A stretch of DNA of 64,000 nucleotides from contig NZ_UEXK01000004.1 in NCBI RefSeq assembly GCF_900491935.1, positions 4,519,175-4,583,174 on the forward strand, written 5' to 3'. How positions within the stretch are numbered: position 1 is the first letter of the stretch; the number at the start of each line of letters is the position of its first letter. Under the pieces are notes generated by a model. It was not told where the DNA came from. It saw nothing but the letters and a program-made list of their open reading frames with translations, and ran no database searches. Source of the stretch: Klenkia terrae (GTDB taxonomy: Bacteria > Actinomycetota > Actinomycetes > Mycobacteriales > Geodermatophilaceae). The translations under genes were made by a program, and so were the position numbers. Shown in pieces: positions 28,765 to 37,091 of this stretch.

Positions 28765-29550
28765 TCAGGCTGATCGGGCCAGCCTGCGGATGTACTCGGC
28801 GGACGCCTCCGTCGTCGTGGTCGGTGCGTACTCCAGACCGATCGGGCCGGCGTAGCCCGCGGTCCGCAGGTCGGACAGCCGAGCCGGCCAGTCGATGCCG
28901 CCGGTGCCGGGTTCCCCGCGTCCCGCGGAGTCGGCGATCTGCACGTACTCCACGAGGTCGGCGAAGGCGGCGAGTTCCACCGTCGGGTCCTCGCCCTGGG
29001 TAACCGAGTGGTAGAGGTCGTAGAGCAACCGGAACGAGTCGGAGCCCACCCTCCGGACCACGTCGGCCGCATCGGCCGTGTGGTCGAGGAGTGCGCCCGG
29101 GTGGTCCACCCGGGTGTTCACGGCCTCCAGCAGTAGAGCCACACCCGAACCCTCGATCCTGTCCACGGCCCGGCGGAAGATGCCGGCCAGGCGTTCGTGG
29201 TTCGCAGTGCGCGTCGCCCCGCCGTACCCGACGCCCGAGCCGGTGACTACCCGCGGGCAACCGAGGAGGTGAGCAGCCTCGACCGCGCGGTCGAGGCCCG
29301 CGGAGAAGGCGTCCGCCGTCTCCCAGGGCAGCGCGAAGTCGGTGCGAGGCTCGACGACGATCGACGTCATCGACACGCCCGTGTCGGCCAGCGCACCGGC
29401 GATCGAGGGCAGGTCCTTGCTCGCGGTCCCCCACATCTCGACTGCGTCGAAGCCGGCGGCGGCCGCCGCGCGGACGCGGTCCGCGTGGTCGGGACCCGCC
29501 TCGGTGAAGAGCAGCTCGATGTTGGGTGCCAAGCGGTACACGTTGGTCAC
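28765..29550 (-). CDS. TIM-barrel sugar isomerase/epimerase, hydroxypyruvate-isomerase-like
   Basis: A 261-residue xylose-isomerase-like TIM-barrel protein, closest by motif to hydroxypyruvate isomerase (Hyi). The catalytic Glu pair is recognisable in LLLEAVNTRVDHPG and GLEYAPTTTT, with metal ligands in LYDLYHSVTQGED and VQIADSAGRGEPG. Hyi interconverts hydroxypyruvate and tartronate semialdehyde in glyoxylate use. None of its usual partners (gcl, glxR, glxK) is nearby, so the substrate is uncertain. Wobble GC looks slightly lower than in its neighbours, which hints at a different origin. Confidence 0.8.
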   Translation of the reverse strand: MTNVYRLAPNIELLFTEAGPDHADRVRAAAAAGFDAVEMWGTASKDLPSIAGALADTGVSMTSIVVEPRTDFALPWETADAFSAGLDRAVEAAHLLGCPRVVTGSGVGYGGATRTANHERLAGIFRRAVDRIEGSGVALLLEAVNTRVDHPGALLDHTADAADVVRRVGSDSFRLLYDLYHSVTQGEDPTVELAAFADLVEYVQIADSAGRGEPGTGGIDWPARLSDLRTAGYAGPIGLEYAPTTTTEASAEYIRRLARSA

Positions 29551-29646
29551 TCCTGTCCGACGGCCGTGGAGGGGACGGTACGCAGGACGAGTTCGACGAA
29601 GGGGTGTCCTCGTCGTCGGCTGGCGGGGCGACCGGCACCAGCCCGG

Positions 29647-30048
29647 TCAGCGCGGCGGGGCCACGTCCACGTCCACGTCCAGCCAACGGCCGAGCAGCTC
29701 CAGCACGGCGTCCAGGTGCTCGTCGGTGGCGCCCGGCGCGGTCAGGTCCACGACGCCGCGGTCGGGGGCCGGCCACCGGACCAGGCCGGACCCGTCGTCG
29801 AACCGGAAGGTGCCGGTGTCCGCCCGGCGGGCGGCTCCGCGGTGCAGCACCAGCTGGAAGACGTCCCCCGGTGCGAGGCGGAAGGTGACCCGGTCGACGC
29901 CGTCGACGGCGAAGGACGGCGCGTTCCACTTCACCCGCTCCTCGATGCCCGGGCGCAGGGCCAGCACGGCGGCGCGCACCCGCAGGACGTCGTCCCGGCG
30001 CGGGTGCTGCAGGGTGTCGAGGTACTGCTCGACGCTGGTGGTGGTCAT
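29647..30048 (-). CDS. DUF1801-family protein
   Basis: A 133-residue protein of the DUF1801/YdhG-like family. Typical blocks are SVEQYLDTLQHPRRDDVLRV at the start, EERVKWNAPSFAVDG in the middle and FRFDDGSGLVRWPAPDRG later. The fold is related to frataxin-like/YdhG proteins of unknown role. It follows the GNAT gene by 12 bases on the same strand and is likely cotranscribed with it. Confidence 0.85.
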   Translation of the reverse strand: MTTTSVEQYLDTLQHPRRDDVLRVRAAVLALRPGIEERVKWNAPSFAVDGVDRVTFRLAPGDVFQLVLHRGAARRADTGTFRFDDGSGLVRWPAPDRGVVDLTAPGATDEHLDAVLELLGRWLDVDVDVAPPR

Positions 30049-30060
30049 GCCGTGCAGACC

Positions 30061-30606
30061 TCAGCCGACCGGCGGACTCATCGGCCGGGTCAGGAACAGC
30101 GTGTCGCCGTGGGCGTCGTCGGGCTCCACCCGGTCGGTCGGCTCGAAACCGACGCGCGCGAGGACCCGGAGGGAGGCGCCGTTCCGCCGCCGGACCGTGG
30201 CCCACAGTCGCCGGTGCCCCGAGCTGTCGGCCCAGCCCACCACCGCTGCGGCGGCCTCGGTGGCCAGGCCCCGGTGCCAGGCGTGCCGCAGCAGCTCGAA
30301 CGCGATCTCCGGCTCCCCCGCGGGCACGCGCTCGCCGGCGAGCAGACCGCAGTGCCCGACGACGTCGCCCTGTCCGCGGCGCTCGACGGCGAGCCAGCCG
30401 AGCGTGCTCGGCCGCTGCTCCCGGATCCACCGCCCGAGCTCCTCGACCGTGGGCCGACCGTCGCGGCCGGGCCGGCGGTGCGGCGGGACCCGCGGGTCCC
30501 GCTCCTCCCACAGCTGCCGGAGGACCGGCGCCTCGGCCACCCGCCAGGGCCGCAGCCGGAGCCGCTCGGTGGTCAGCACGATCCCGTCGGGACCCGGCTC
30601 CTCCAC
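30061..30606 (-). CDS. GNAT-family N-acetyltransferase (RimJ/RimL type)
   Basis: A 181-residue acetyltransferase. It starts LTTERLRLRPWRVAEAPVL, the standard opening of the RimJ/RimL-like Acetyltransf_3 group. The acetyl-CoA region is FELLRHAWHRGLATEAAAAV, in which the last Gly of motif A is preserved, and the end is ASLRVLARVGFEPTDRV. The GTG start (VEEPG) has GGGAGGG upstream. The acceptor is unknown. It lies just downstream of the beta-lactamase gene on the same strand. Confidence 0.85.
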   Translation of the reverse strand: MEEPGPDGIVLTTERLRLRPWRVAEAPVLRQLWEERDPRVPPHRRPGRDGRPTVEELGRWIREQRPSTLGWLAVERRGQGDVVGHCGLLAGERVPAGEPEIAFELLRHAWHRGLATEAAAAVVGWADSSGHRRLWATVRRRNGASLRVLARVGFEPTDRVEPDDAHGDTLFLTRPMSPPVG

Positions 30607-30640
30607 GGGGGCGACCCTCCCACGCTCGACGAGGGCGGAC

Positions 30641-31558
30641 CTACCGGCCGAGCTGCTCGACGACCGCCCGGGTGGCATCGGCCAGCAGCCCGTCGTCGCT
30701 GTCGGCCTCGGCCGTCCCGCGGTCGGTGAGCAGGACGACGACGAGCGGTGCGCCGCCGTCGTCCGGCTGCACGACCGCGACGTCGTTGCGGGTGCCGTAC
30801 CCGCCGCTCCCGGTCTTGTCCCCCACCGTCCACCCCGTCGGGACGCCGGCCCGGACGGCCGCGTCGCCGGTGGTGTTCTCCTGCAGCCACTGCAGCAGCA
30901 GCGCACGCCGCGGCGGGGTCAGCGCGTCGCCGAGCACGAGCTGCTCGACGGTGCGGCCCAGGCCGGCCGGGGTGGAGGTGTCCCGCGGGTCGCCCGGGGT
31001 GGCCTCGTTGAGCGCGGGCTCGGTGCGGTCGACGTTCGTCGTGGTGTTGCCGGCGTCCCGCAGTGCGGCCTGCACCTGGGCCGGACCGCCCAGCTGCTCG
31101 ACCAGCAGGTTGGCCGCGGTGTTGTCGCTGACCGTGATCGCCGCCCGCATCACCTCGCGCAGCGGCAGACCGACCCCCACGTACTGCGACGTCACCGGCG
31201 CGTACTCCAGCACGTCGGCGGCCTCGATCGGCACCACGGCGTCCAGCTGGGCGTCGTCGACCCGCTGCAGCAGGAGGCCGACCAGCACGAGCTTGATGGT
31301 CGAGGCGTGCGCGAACCGCTCGTCGACCCGGTGGCCGAGCACCTGCCCGGTGCCGGTGTCCAGCACCCAGGCGCCCACCCGGGCGCCGTAGGCCTGCTCG
31401 AGCGCGTCGACACCGGCGAGGGCGGCGACGTCGGGGGTCGTCGTGGACGCCGCCGCGGACGACGGTGCGGACGAGGGGCTGGACGTCGACGCCGTCCCGC
31501 CGCTCCCTCCGCAGCCGGCCAGCAGGACCGCGGCCACCAGCACCGCCGCCCTCCGCAT
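30641..31558 (-). CDS. bla: class A beta-lactamase, lipoprotein
   Basis: A 305-residue class A serine beta-lactamase with every signature intact: S86-T-I-K89 (nucleophile), S144-D-N146, E180-x-x-L-N184 (the E166 loop) and K248-T-G250. The N-terminus is a lipoprotein signal ending in the lipobox LLAGC, with C16 as the lipidation site, followed by a Ser/Thr/Ala linker. It should therefore be anchored outside the cytoplasmic membrane. The ATG start overlaps the stop of an upstream membrane-protein gene (ATGA). No BlaI/BlaR-type regulator is nearby. Confidence 0.93.
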   Translation of the reverse strand: MRRAAVLVAAVLLAGCGGSGGTASTSSPSSAPSSAAASTTTPDVAALAGVDALEQAYGARVGAWVLDTGTGQVLGHRVDERFAHASTIKLVLVGLLLQRVDDAQLDAVVPIEAADVLEYAPVTSQYVGVGLPLREVMRAAITVSDNTAANLLVEQLGGPAQVQAALRDAGNTTTNVDRTEPALNEATPGDPRDTSTPAGLGRTVEQLVLGDALTPPRRALLLQWLQENTTGDAAVRAGVPTGWTVGDKTGSGGYGTRNDVAVVQPDDGGAPLVVVLLTDRGTAEADSDDGLLADATRAVVEQLGR

Positions 31559-32193
31559 CACAGCAGCGCCAGCAGGACGCCGAACCCCAGCGCCCCGGCC
31601 GCCACGGCCGGCAGCAGCCAGCGCGCGGCGGCCAGGTGCTGCCGACGGTGGGACCCGAGCACCAGGAGGAGCAGCACCCCCACGCCCCCGGCGACGGCAG
31701 CCTGCCCGGGGTGGCCCAGCACGACGCCGAACAGCACGACCGCCTCGGCCAGCCAGGCCGCCACCAGCACGGCGATCCCGAGGCCGCGCTCCCGCCCCTC
31801 CCCGGTGCGCCAGGCCCGGCCCGCCAGGCCCAGCACGGCACCGCCGACCACCCCGGCGACGAGCCACACCGCGACCGGCACGGGGGCCACACCGAACCCG
31901 CGCGCGGCGGAGACGATGTAGTAGCCCGCCACCTGCGCGGTGCAGGCGAGCACGCCGACCAGGACGGCGGACCGGGTCGAGCGGGCCCACGCGGCGACCA
32001 GGAACGGCGCCAGCAGCCACGGCCCGACCGCGTTCGTCAGACCCGACAGGACGGTCGACCCGAGCAGCGTCTGCGCCGGGGACGTCAGCGCCCCGACGGC
32101 CACGCCGACGCCGAGGGCGAGCAGCCACCGGACGGGGGCGGTCGGGGGCGCAGCGGTCGGGGCTGCAGCGCTCGAGGACAGGGCGGTGGTCAC
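31558..32193 (-). CDS. multi-pass membrane protein (DUF6518-like)
   Basis: A 211-residue integral membrane protein with about six hydrophobic segments, for example WLLALGVGVAVGAL, VGVLACTAQVAGYYIVSAA and VAVWLVAGVVGGAVLGLAG. It resembles the DUF6518 family of small actinobacterial membrane proteins, function unknown. The GTG start was preferred over an upstream one because it brings the first helix close to the terminus. It is upstream of, and translationally coupled to, the class A beta-lactamase. Confidence 0.7.
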   Translation of the reverse strand: MTTALSSSAAAPTAAPPTAPVRWLLALGVGVAVGALTSPAQTLLGSTVLSGLTNAVGPWLLAPFLVAAWARSTRSAVLVGVLACTAQVAGYYIVSAARGFGVAPVPVAVWLVAGVVGGAVLGLAGRAWRTGEGRERGLGIAVLVAAWLAEAVVLFGVVLGHPGQAAVAGGVGVLLLLVLGSHRRQHLAAARWLLPAVAAGALGFGVLLALL

Positions 32194-32290
32194 GCGACCA
32201 CTGTCGCCCGCCGTCCCCCGTCGCGGATCGCCCCCGGGGTGGAGATCCGCGCCGGCGGTCTCCACCCCCGGGCGGACCCGCCGGCCGGGG

Positions 32291-32632
32291 TCAGGCCGGC
32301 ACAGCGGGGGCCGCGACCTGACGGTCCAGCGCGCGTTCCCGCACGAGCAGGAACAGCGGGAACATCAGCGCGAACGCCGTCGGGAGCGACAGCAGGCCGT
32401 AGAGCCAGGGCAGCCGCATGCCCACCCGCCGGCCCTCGACGGTCATGAACACCGCGCCCGCGACGAACACGACCAGCAGGTCGACGGCCGCCGAGGACGA
32501 CGCAGCGTTGGCGAACCAGGCCTCGAGGTACGGGACCGAGCCGGTGTACCGGAGGGTAAACCACCAGGTGCCGACCAGCCCGACCACGGCGGCGACCCCG
32601 TAGAACGCCTGCCGGACATGGGTGGCGCGCAT
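32291..32632 (-). CDS. DUF2834-family membrane protein
   Basis: A 113-residue membrane protein with three helices: FYGVAAVVGLVGTWWFTL, VDLLVVFVAGAVFMTVEG and LLSLPTAFALMFPLFLLV. The sequence pattern matches DUF2834, a family of unknown function found in Actinobacteria and Cyanobacteria. It follows the MarR gene by 28 bases in the same orientation and may be controlled by it. Confidence 0.8.
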   Translation of the reverse strand: MRATHVRQAFYGVAAVVGLVGTWWFTLRYTGSVPYLEAWFANAASSSAAVDLLVVFVAGAVFMTVEGRRVGMRLPWLYGLLSLPTAFALMFPLFLLVRERALDRQVAAPAVPA

Positions 32633-32660
32633 GGCTGCTCCTGGTGGCCGGCGTCGGTGG

Positions 32661-33143
32661 TCAGCGGGCGCCGTGCGCCGGCAGCGCGGCCACGCAGTCG
32701 GGCCGCAGGGGGGTCAGCAGGGCCTCGGCGAGGTCCTCCAGCTGCCGGGCCCCCCAGGTGCCCAGCGGCTCGAACACGTGCCGCCGGACCTCCTGGGCGT
32801 AGCCCGGTTCGACCTGCGCCACCAGCTCCGCACCGGCCTCGGTCAGCCGGGCCAGCGTGCGCCGGGCGTCGGCCGGGTCGGTGGTCCGGGTGATCCGCCC
32901 GCGCTTCTCCAGCCGGGCGACGATCCGCGACAGGTGCGACGGGGTGACGGCGGCGGTGGAGGCCAGCCGGCCCATGTGCACCTCGCGGTCCTCGCCGGCC
33001 GACAGGCACCGGAGCACCCCGTACTCCGCGTGGCTCAGGCCGGCGGCGGCCTCGAGGTAGGTGTCGAGCTCGGCGGGGAGCCACATCATCACCCCGACCA
33101 GCAGCGACCAGGTGCGGTCCTGCTGGTCGGACAGGCGCTCCAT
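32661..33143 (-). CDS. MarR-family transcriptional regulator
   Basis: A 160-residue winged-helix regulator. The recognition region reads MGRLASTAAVTPSHLSRIVA, the wing is RGRITRTTDPADARRTLARL, and the N- and C-terminal helices form the dimer interface. MarR proteins are usually repressors released by small phenolic or oxidising ligands. Two near-palindromic sites in the 91-base gap to the divergent quinone-reductase gene are its likely operators, so it should control both itself with the DUF2834 gene and the reductase. Confidence 0.92.
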   Translation of the reverse strand: MERLSDQQDRTWSLLVGVMMWLPAELDTYLEAAAGLSHAEYGVLRCLSAGEDREVHMGRLASTAAVTPSHLSRIVARLEKRGRITRTTDPADARRTLARLTEAGAELVAQVEPGYAQEVRRHVFEPLGTWGARQLEDLAEALLTPLRPDCVAALPAHGAR

Positions 33144-33161
33144 GCCCGCACCCTACCGTTG

Positions 33162-33205
33162 CTTGCCGCGGAAAGGACCTGGCGTACGTTGCTTTCCGCG
33201 GCAAG
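33162..33205. promoter_or_regulatory. paired MarR operator sites
   Basis: The 14-base sequence CTTGCCGCGGAAAG (33162-33175) recurs as its exact inverse complement CTTTCCGCGGCAAG (33192-33205), 30 bases centre to centre. Each copy is itself nearly palindromic around CCGCGG and is preceded by GTTG. The second lies right after TACGTT (33185-33190), a possible -10 of the quinone-reductase gene, and the first covers its -35 position. Confidence 0.75.
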
Positions 33206-33234
33206 AGATGCCGCGCGTCGACAGGAGATCCCCC

Positions 33235-34137
33235 GTGCATGCTGCCCGCTACCACCGCTACGGCGCGCCCGACGTCCTCGTCGTGGAGGAGGCCCCCGAG
33301 CCGCACGCCGGTCCCGGCGCCGTCCGCATCGCCGTCCGGGCCGTGAGCGTCAACCCCATCGACGTGCTGCTGCGCGCCGGCCGGCTGGAGTCCGTGCTGC
33401 CCCTGGAGCTGCCGGCGATCCCCGGCCGGGACGCCGTCGGGGTGGTCGACGAGGTCGGCGCCGGGGTCGAGGGCACCCGGGTGGGCGACCTTGTCTTCGG
33501 CCTGGGCGGGGTCAGCGACACCACGGCGGAGTTCGCGGTGCTGACCGCGTGGAGCGGCGTCCCCGGTGGCTGGTCCACCGAGCAGGCGGCCGCTGCCGGC
33601 CTGGCGTCGGCCACCGCGGCCGCCGCGCTGGAGGACCTGGGCGACCTGGCCGGTCGGACGGTGCTGGTCGAGGGTGTCTCCGGCGGCGTCGGCAGCGCGG
33701 TCGCGGCGCTCGCGCTGGCCGCCGGGGCCACGGTCGTCGGCACCGCGAGCCAGGCGCACCACGACGCCCTCACCGCCCTGGGCATCCGGGTGACGACCTA
33801 CGGCGAGGGCCTGGCCGACCGGGTCGCCGCCCTCGCCCCGGACGGCGTGGACGTCGCCGTCCACGCCGCCCCCTCGGCCTCGCTGCCCGACCTGGTGGCG
33901 ATCGTCGGCGACGCCACCCGGGTCGTCACCGTCGTGGACACCGCAGGCGCGGCCCGCCTGGGCGCGCGCTCGGTCAACGCCCGCAACGACTCCGCCCTGC
34001 TCGAGCAGCTCGCCCAGCTGGGCCGGCGCGGGGCGTACACCCCCCGGGTCGCGCACGTCCTCCCGCTGGCGTCCGTCGCCGAGGCCCACGCGCTGGCCGA
34101 GGGCGGCACGGGCAAGGTCGTGGTCACCGTCCCCTGA
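33235..34137 (+). CDS. zinc-type alcohol dehydrogenase-like NADPH:quinone reductase
   Basis: A 300-residue medium-chain reductase of the quinone oxidoreductase branch. The N-terminal GroES-like domain (VSVNPIDVLLRAGRL, PAIPGRDAVGVVDEVG) lacks the structural-zinc cysteines. The nucleotide-binding domain shows VLVEGVSGGVGSAVAALA, the NADPH-binding fingerprint of quinone reductases. The GTG start has AGGAG seven bases upstream. It is divergent from MarR, and the operators suggest induction by the same ligand, perhaps quinones or other electrophiles. Confidence 0.9.
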   Translation: MHAARYHRYGAPDVLVVEEAPEPHAGPGAVRIAVRAVSVNPIDVLLRAGRLESVLPLELPAIPGRDAVGVVDEVGAGVEGTRVGDLVFGLGGVSDTTAEFAVLTAWSGVPGGWSTEQAAAAGLASATAAAALEDLGDLAGRTVLVEGVSGGVGSAVAALALAAGATVVGTASQAHHDALTALGIRVTTYGEGLADRVAALAPDGVDVAVHAAPSASLPDLVAIVGDATRVVTVVDTAGAARLGARSVNARNDSALLEQLAQLGRRGAYTPRVAHVLPLASVAEAHALAEGGTGKVVVTVP

Positions 34138-34164
34138 CCCGGCCCTGACCGACCGGCGCTGCGG

Positions 34165-35139
34165 TCACCGGGCGCCGGCGTCCTCCGGGGCGGCCGGCGC
34201 ACCGAGGGCGGTCAACCCGCACAGCCGCAGGGAGAGGTCGAAGGTCCGGGCGGCGAGGTCGGCGTCGGTGAGGCTGGCGTAGGGCGGCCGCTGCGCGGGC
34301 GCCCCGCCCAGGCCCAGGGGGCCGCGGGGACCGAAGAACCGGCCCCCGTCGGCCGCCGGGTCGGTGGCCGCGAGCAGGGCCGGGAGGCCGGCGCTCTCCA
34401 CCGTGCCGACCACCCACCCGCGGACGGACAGCAGCCGGATCACGCGGCGGCCGGCGGTGTCCCGGCTGCGACCGACCTCGGGACGGGCGGCCAGCAGGGC
34501 GGTCGGCGCGATGCCGGGGTGCGCCAGGTTGCTGGTGATCCCCCAGCCGGCGGCCTTGCTGCGCCGGTCCAGCTCCAGGCCGAAGAGCCCCAGCGCGACC
34601 TTGGACGAGCGGTAGGCCTTCATCCCGTCGTAGCTGCGCTCCCAGTCCAGGTCCGCCAGGTGCAGCACGCCGCGGTCGGCCGCGATGCTGAGCTGGGACA
34701 CCACCCGGGCGCGACCGGCGACCAGCAGCGGGTGCAGGTGGGCGACCAGGGCCACGTGGCCCAGGTGGTTGGTGCCGAACTGCAGCTCGTGCCCGTCGAC
34801 GGTGGTCTGCCGGGTGGGCGGGGTCATCACGCCGGCGTTGAGCACCAGGATGCCGATCGGGGCGCCCTCGGCCCGCAGCTCGTCGCCCAGCGCGGCCACG
34901 GAGTCCAACGAGGACAGGTCCATCGTGCGCAGCGACACCTGAGCGCCGGGCACCTCCGCCCGGATGCCGTCGAGTGCGGCCTGGCCCTTGGCGGGGTTGC
35001 GGACGGGCAGCACCACCTCGGCGCCGGCGGCGGCCAGCCGGGCGGCGATGAGCCGGCCCATGCCGTCGCTGGCGCCGGTGACGAGGGCACGGGTGCCGGT
35101 CAGGTCGGGGACGGTGATGTCGAGGGCTGTGCGGGCCAC
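34165..35139 (-). CDS. short-chain dehydrogenase/reductase (retinol-dehydrogenase-like)
   Basis: A 324-residue SDR. The cofactor motif is [12 protein letters not shown] (T-G-x3-G-x-G), NAG is present in [11 protein letters not shown], and the active-site Tyr-Lys pair is in YRSSKVALG. The longer C-terminus and [11 protein letters not shown] resemble the RDH/WW-domain oxidoreductase group. The oxidised or reduced substrate is unknown. It is divergent from a helix-turn-helix regulator gene, with an inverted repeat between them. Confidence 0.88.
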   Translation of the reverse strand: MARTALDITVPDLTGTRALVTGASDGMGRLIAARLAAAGAEVVLPVRNPAKGQAALDGIRAEVPGAQVSLRTMDLSSLDSVAALGDELRAEGAPIGILVLNAGVMTPPTRQTTVDGHELQFGTNHLGHVALVAHLHPLLVAGRARVVSQLSIAADRGVLHLADLDWERSYDGMKAYRSSKVALGLFGLELDRRSKAAGWGITSNLAHPGIAPTALLAARPEVGRSRDTAGRRVIRLLSVRGWVVGTVESAGLPALLAATDPAADGGRFFGPRGPLGLGGAPAQRPPYASLTDADLAARTFDLSLRLCGLTALGAPAAPEDAGAR

Positions 35140-35214
35140 GGGGACCTCCGGGGTCGGTGTCGAACGGTCGGTGTCGAGCGGGTCGCCGCCGACAGTGCGC
35201 GCCGCCGGCCGGGG

Positions 35215-35241
35215 CAGCCACGGCCTGTCGATCCGTGGCTG
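35215..35241. promoter_or_regulatory. inverted repeat between divergent SDR and regulator genes
   Basis: CAGCCACGG and its complement CCGTGGCTG, nine bases each with a nine-base spacer, in the 220-base region between the SDR gene and the regulator gene. The half-site centres are 18 bases apart. It is a candidate operator for the adjacent regulator. Confidence 0.45.
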
Positions 35242-35359
35242 GCCGGGCCGGGCCTGCCGCGCAGAGGGGGATCACCAGGTCCTGCCACGCGACGGCGCCG
35301 ACCGGTACGAAGGAGACCGGTGCGGGAGGAGACCGGCACCGACGAGGGCAGGAGAGCGC

Positions 35360-36193
35360 GTGGACATCGACCGCACGGGTCTGGCGGACTTCCTGCGCAC
35401 CTGCCGGGAGGCGCTGCAGCCCGAGGACGTCGGGTTGCCCCGCGGCCAGCGGCGTCGCACCAGCGGACTCCGCCGCGAGGAGGTGGCCGCGCTGTCCCAC
35501 ATGTCCGCCGACTACTACGCCCGCCTCGAGCGCCGGCGGGGGCCGCAGCCGTCGGAGGGCATGGTCGCGGCGATCGCGCAGGGCCTGCACCTGTCCCTCG
35601 ACCAGCGCGACCACCTGTCCCGCCTCGCCGGCCACCACCCGCCCGCCCGGGGCGCGGAGAGCCAGCACGTCGGGCCGGGCATCCTGCGGATCCTCGACCG
35701 GCTCGACGACACCCCGGCCGAGGTGGTGACCGAGCTCGGGGAGACCCTGCGCCAGACCCGGATGGGCATCGCCCTGCTGGGCGACGCCTCGGTGCGGACC
35801 GGCCCCGGGCGCAGCCTGGGCCACCGCTGGTTCACCGATCCCGGGTCCCGGTCGCTCTACCACCCCGACGACCACGGCTACCTGTCCCGGGTGTGGGCCT
35901 CCGGGCTGCGGGAGGTCATCGCGCTCCGGGGTCCGCGGTCCCGGGCCGCGGCGCTCGCCGAGGACCTGCTGGCGCGCAGCGAGGAGTTCCGGCAGGTCTG
36001 GGCCACCCACGAGGTCGGCGTGCGGCCGCGGCCGGTGAAGCGCTTCGTGCACCCGGAGGTCGGCCTGCTGGAGCTGCAGTGCCAGACCCTGTCCGACCCG
36101 CAGCAGTCCCACTCGCTGCTGGTCTACACCGCGGTGCCCGGCAGCGAGAGCCACGAGAAGCTGCAGCTGCTGTCGGTGGTCAGCGCCCCCTGA
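35360..36193 (+). CDS. helix-turn-helix regulator with MmyB-like C-terminal domain
   Basis: A 277-residue regulator. The N-terminal Xre-type helix-turn-helix contains RTSGLRREEVAALSHMSADY and YYARLERRRGPQPSEGMVAA. The C-terminal part (about residues 100-277) fits the MmyB-like ligand-binding domain found in many actinobacterial regulators of oxidoreductase genes (WFTDPGSRSLYHPDD, HPEVGLLELQCQTL). The GTG start is preceded by GCAGGAGA. It is divergent from the SDR gene it probably controls and lies directly before the galB-galC pair, although nothing in the sequence ties it to them. Confidence 0.85.
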   Translation: MDIDRTGLADFLRTCREALQPEDVGLPRGQRRRTSGLRREEVAALSHMSADYYARLERRRGPQPSEGMVAAIAQGLHLSLDQRDHLSRLAGHHPPARGAESQHVGPGILRILDRLDDTPAEVVTELGETLRQTRMGIALLGDASVRTGPGRSLGHRWFTDPGSRSLYHPDDHGYLSRVWASGLREVIALRGPRSRAAALAEDLLARSEEFRQVWATHEVGVRPRPVKRFVHPEVGLLELQCQTLSDPQQSHSLLVYTAVPGSESHEKLQLLSVVSAP

Positions 36194-36207
36194 CCCTCCG
36201 GGACGGA

Positions 36208-36220
36208 TGACGTAGCCCGG
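36208..36220. promoter_or_regulatory. shared 13-mer upstream of galB (TGACGTAGCCCGG)
   Basis: The same 13 bases occur between the ligM-like gene and pabBC at 44695-44707, each time followed by CGCG after one intervening base. Both copies are in non-coding DNA upstream of genes of the predicted aromatic-acid pathway. It is a candidate binding site for a common regulator; chance sharing cannot be excluded. Confidence 0.35.
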
Positions 36221-36359
36221 CCGCGTCGTGCCACCGGTCCCGGAGGGGTCATCGCACGGTGGGTCGCCGGCCGGCCGGCTGCCTACCCTCGGCACACGTG
36301 GACGACGCCGTGCCGCCCCCGGCACCGGTCGCCCCGGTCGACCGGAGGGTGCACCCGTC

Positions 36360-37091
36360 ATGACAGCCCCAGGACCCGGCTCCGTGCTGGTCGTCAGCGC
36401 GCACGCCGCCGACTTCGTCTGGCGCGCCGGGGGTGCCCTGGCGCTCTACGCCGACCGCGGCGCCGCGGTGCACGTCGTGTGCCTGAGCTTCGGCGAGCGC
36501 GGCGAGTCCCAGGGCCTCTGGAAGCAGGAGGGCATGACCCTGGACGGCGTCAAGACCGCCCGACGCGCGGAGTCCACCGCCGCCGCGCAGGCCCTGGGCG
36601 CGACGGTCGAGTTCCTGGACCTCGGCGACTACCCGCTGCGGGTGGACGCCGGCGCCGAGGACACCCTCGTCGCGATCCTGCGCGCGCACGCCCCGGACGT
36701 GCTGCTCACCCACGTACCGCACGACCCGTACAACACCGACCACGACCTGGCCCACGCCACCACGCTGCGGACCCGGATGGTCGCCCAGGCGCACGGCCAC
36801 GACCGCAGCACCGCCCCGCTGGGCGCCCCGCAGGTGTTCCAGTTCGAGCCGCACCAGCCCGAGGTCTGCGGCTTCGTGCCCGACCTGCTGCTGGACGTCT
36901 CCCCGGTCTGGGAGCGCAAGCTCGAGGCCATGCGCTGCATGGCCGGCGGCCAGGGTCATCTCGTCGACTACTACACCGACCTCGGCGTCCGGCGCGGCGT
37001 GCAGGCCCGGCGCAACGGCGCCCCCGCCGGCGTCACCCACGCCGAGGCCTTCCGGCGGACCTACCCCAGCGTCGGGACGGAGCTGCGATGA
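36360..37091 (+). CDS. galB: 4-oxalomesaconate hydratase, PIG-L family (GalB)
   Basis: A 243-residue PIG-L-fold protein. It should hydrate 4-oxalomesaconate to 4-carboxy-4-hydroxy-2-oxoadipate in the gallate/protocatechuate 4,5-cleavage pathway. The metal motif near the start is SAHAADFVWRAGG (H15, D18), as I recall from Pseudomonas putida GalB, which differs from the PHPDD of N-acetylglucosamine deacetylases. Further matches to that enzyme are VVCLSFGERGES, DPYNTDHDLA and FEFEPHQPE-like FQFEPHQPEVCGF. The stop overlaps the ATG of galC (ATGA), so the two consecutive pathway enzymes are coupled. A -10-like TACCCT lies about 70 bases upstream. Confidence 0.88.
   Translation: MTAPGPGSVLVVSAHAADFVWRAGGALALYADRGAAVHVVCLSFGERGESQGLWKQEGMTLDGVKTARRAESTAAAQALGATVEFLDLGDYPLRVDAGAEDTLVAILRAHAPDVLLTHVPHDPYNTDHDLAHATTLRTRMVAQAHGHDRSTAPLGAPQVFQFEPHQPEVCGFVPDLLLDVSPVWERKLEAMRCMAGGQGHLVDYYTDLGVRRGVQARRNGAPAGVTHAEAFRRTYPSVGTELR

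Noticed and set aside
36360..37091. GalB as a mycothiol or GlcNAc deacetylase (MshB-like)
   Set aside because: The PIG-L motif is AHAAD rather than AHPDD and the gene is coupled to ligK; the remaining sequence blocks fit 4-oxalomesaconate hydratase.
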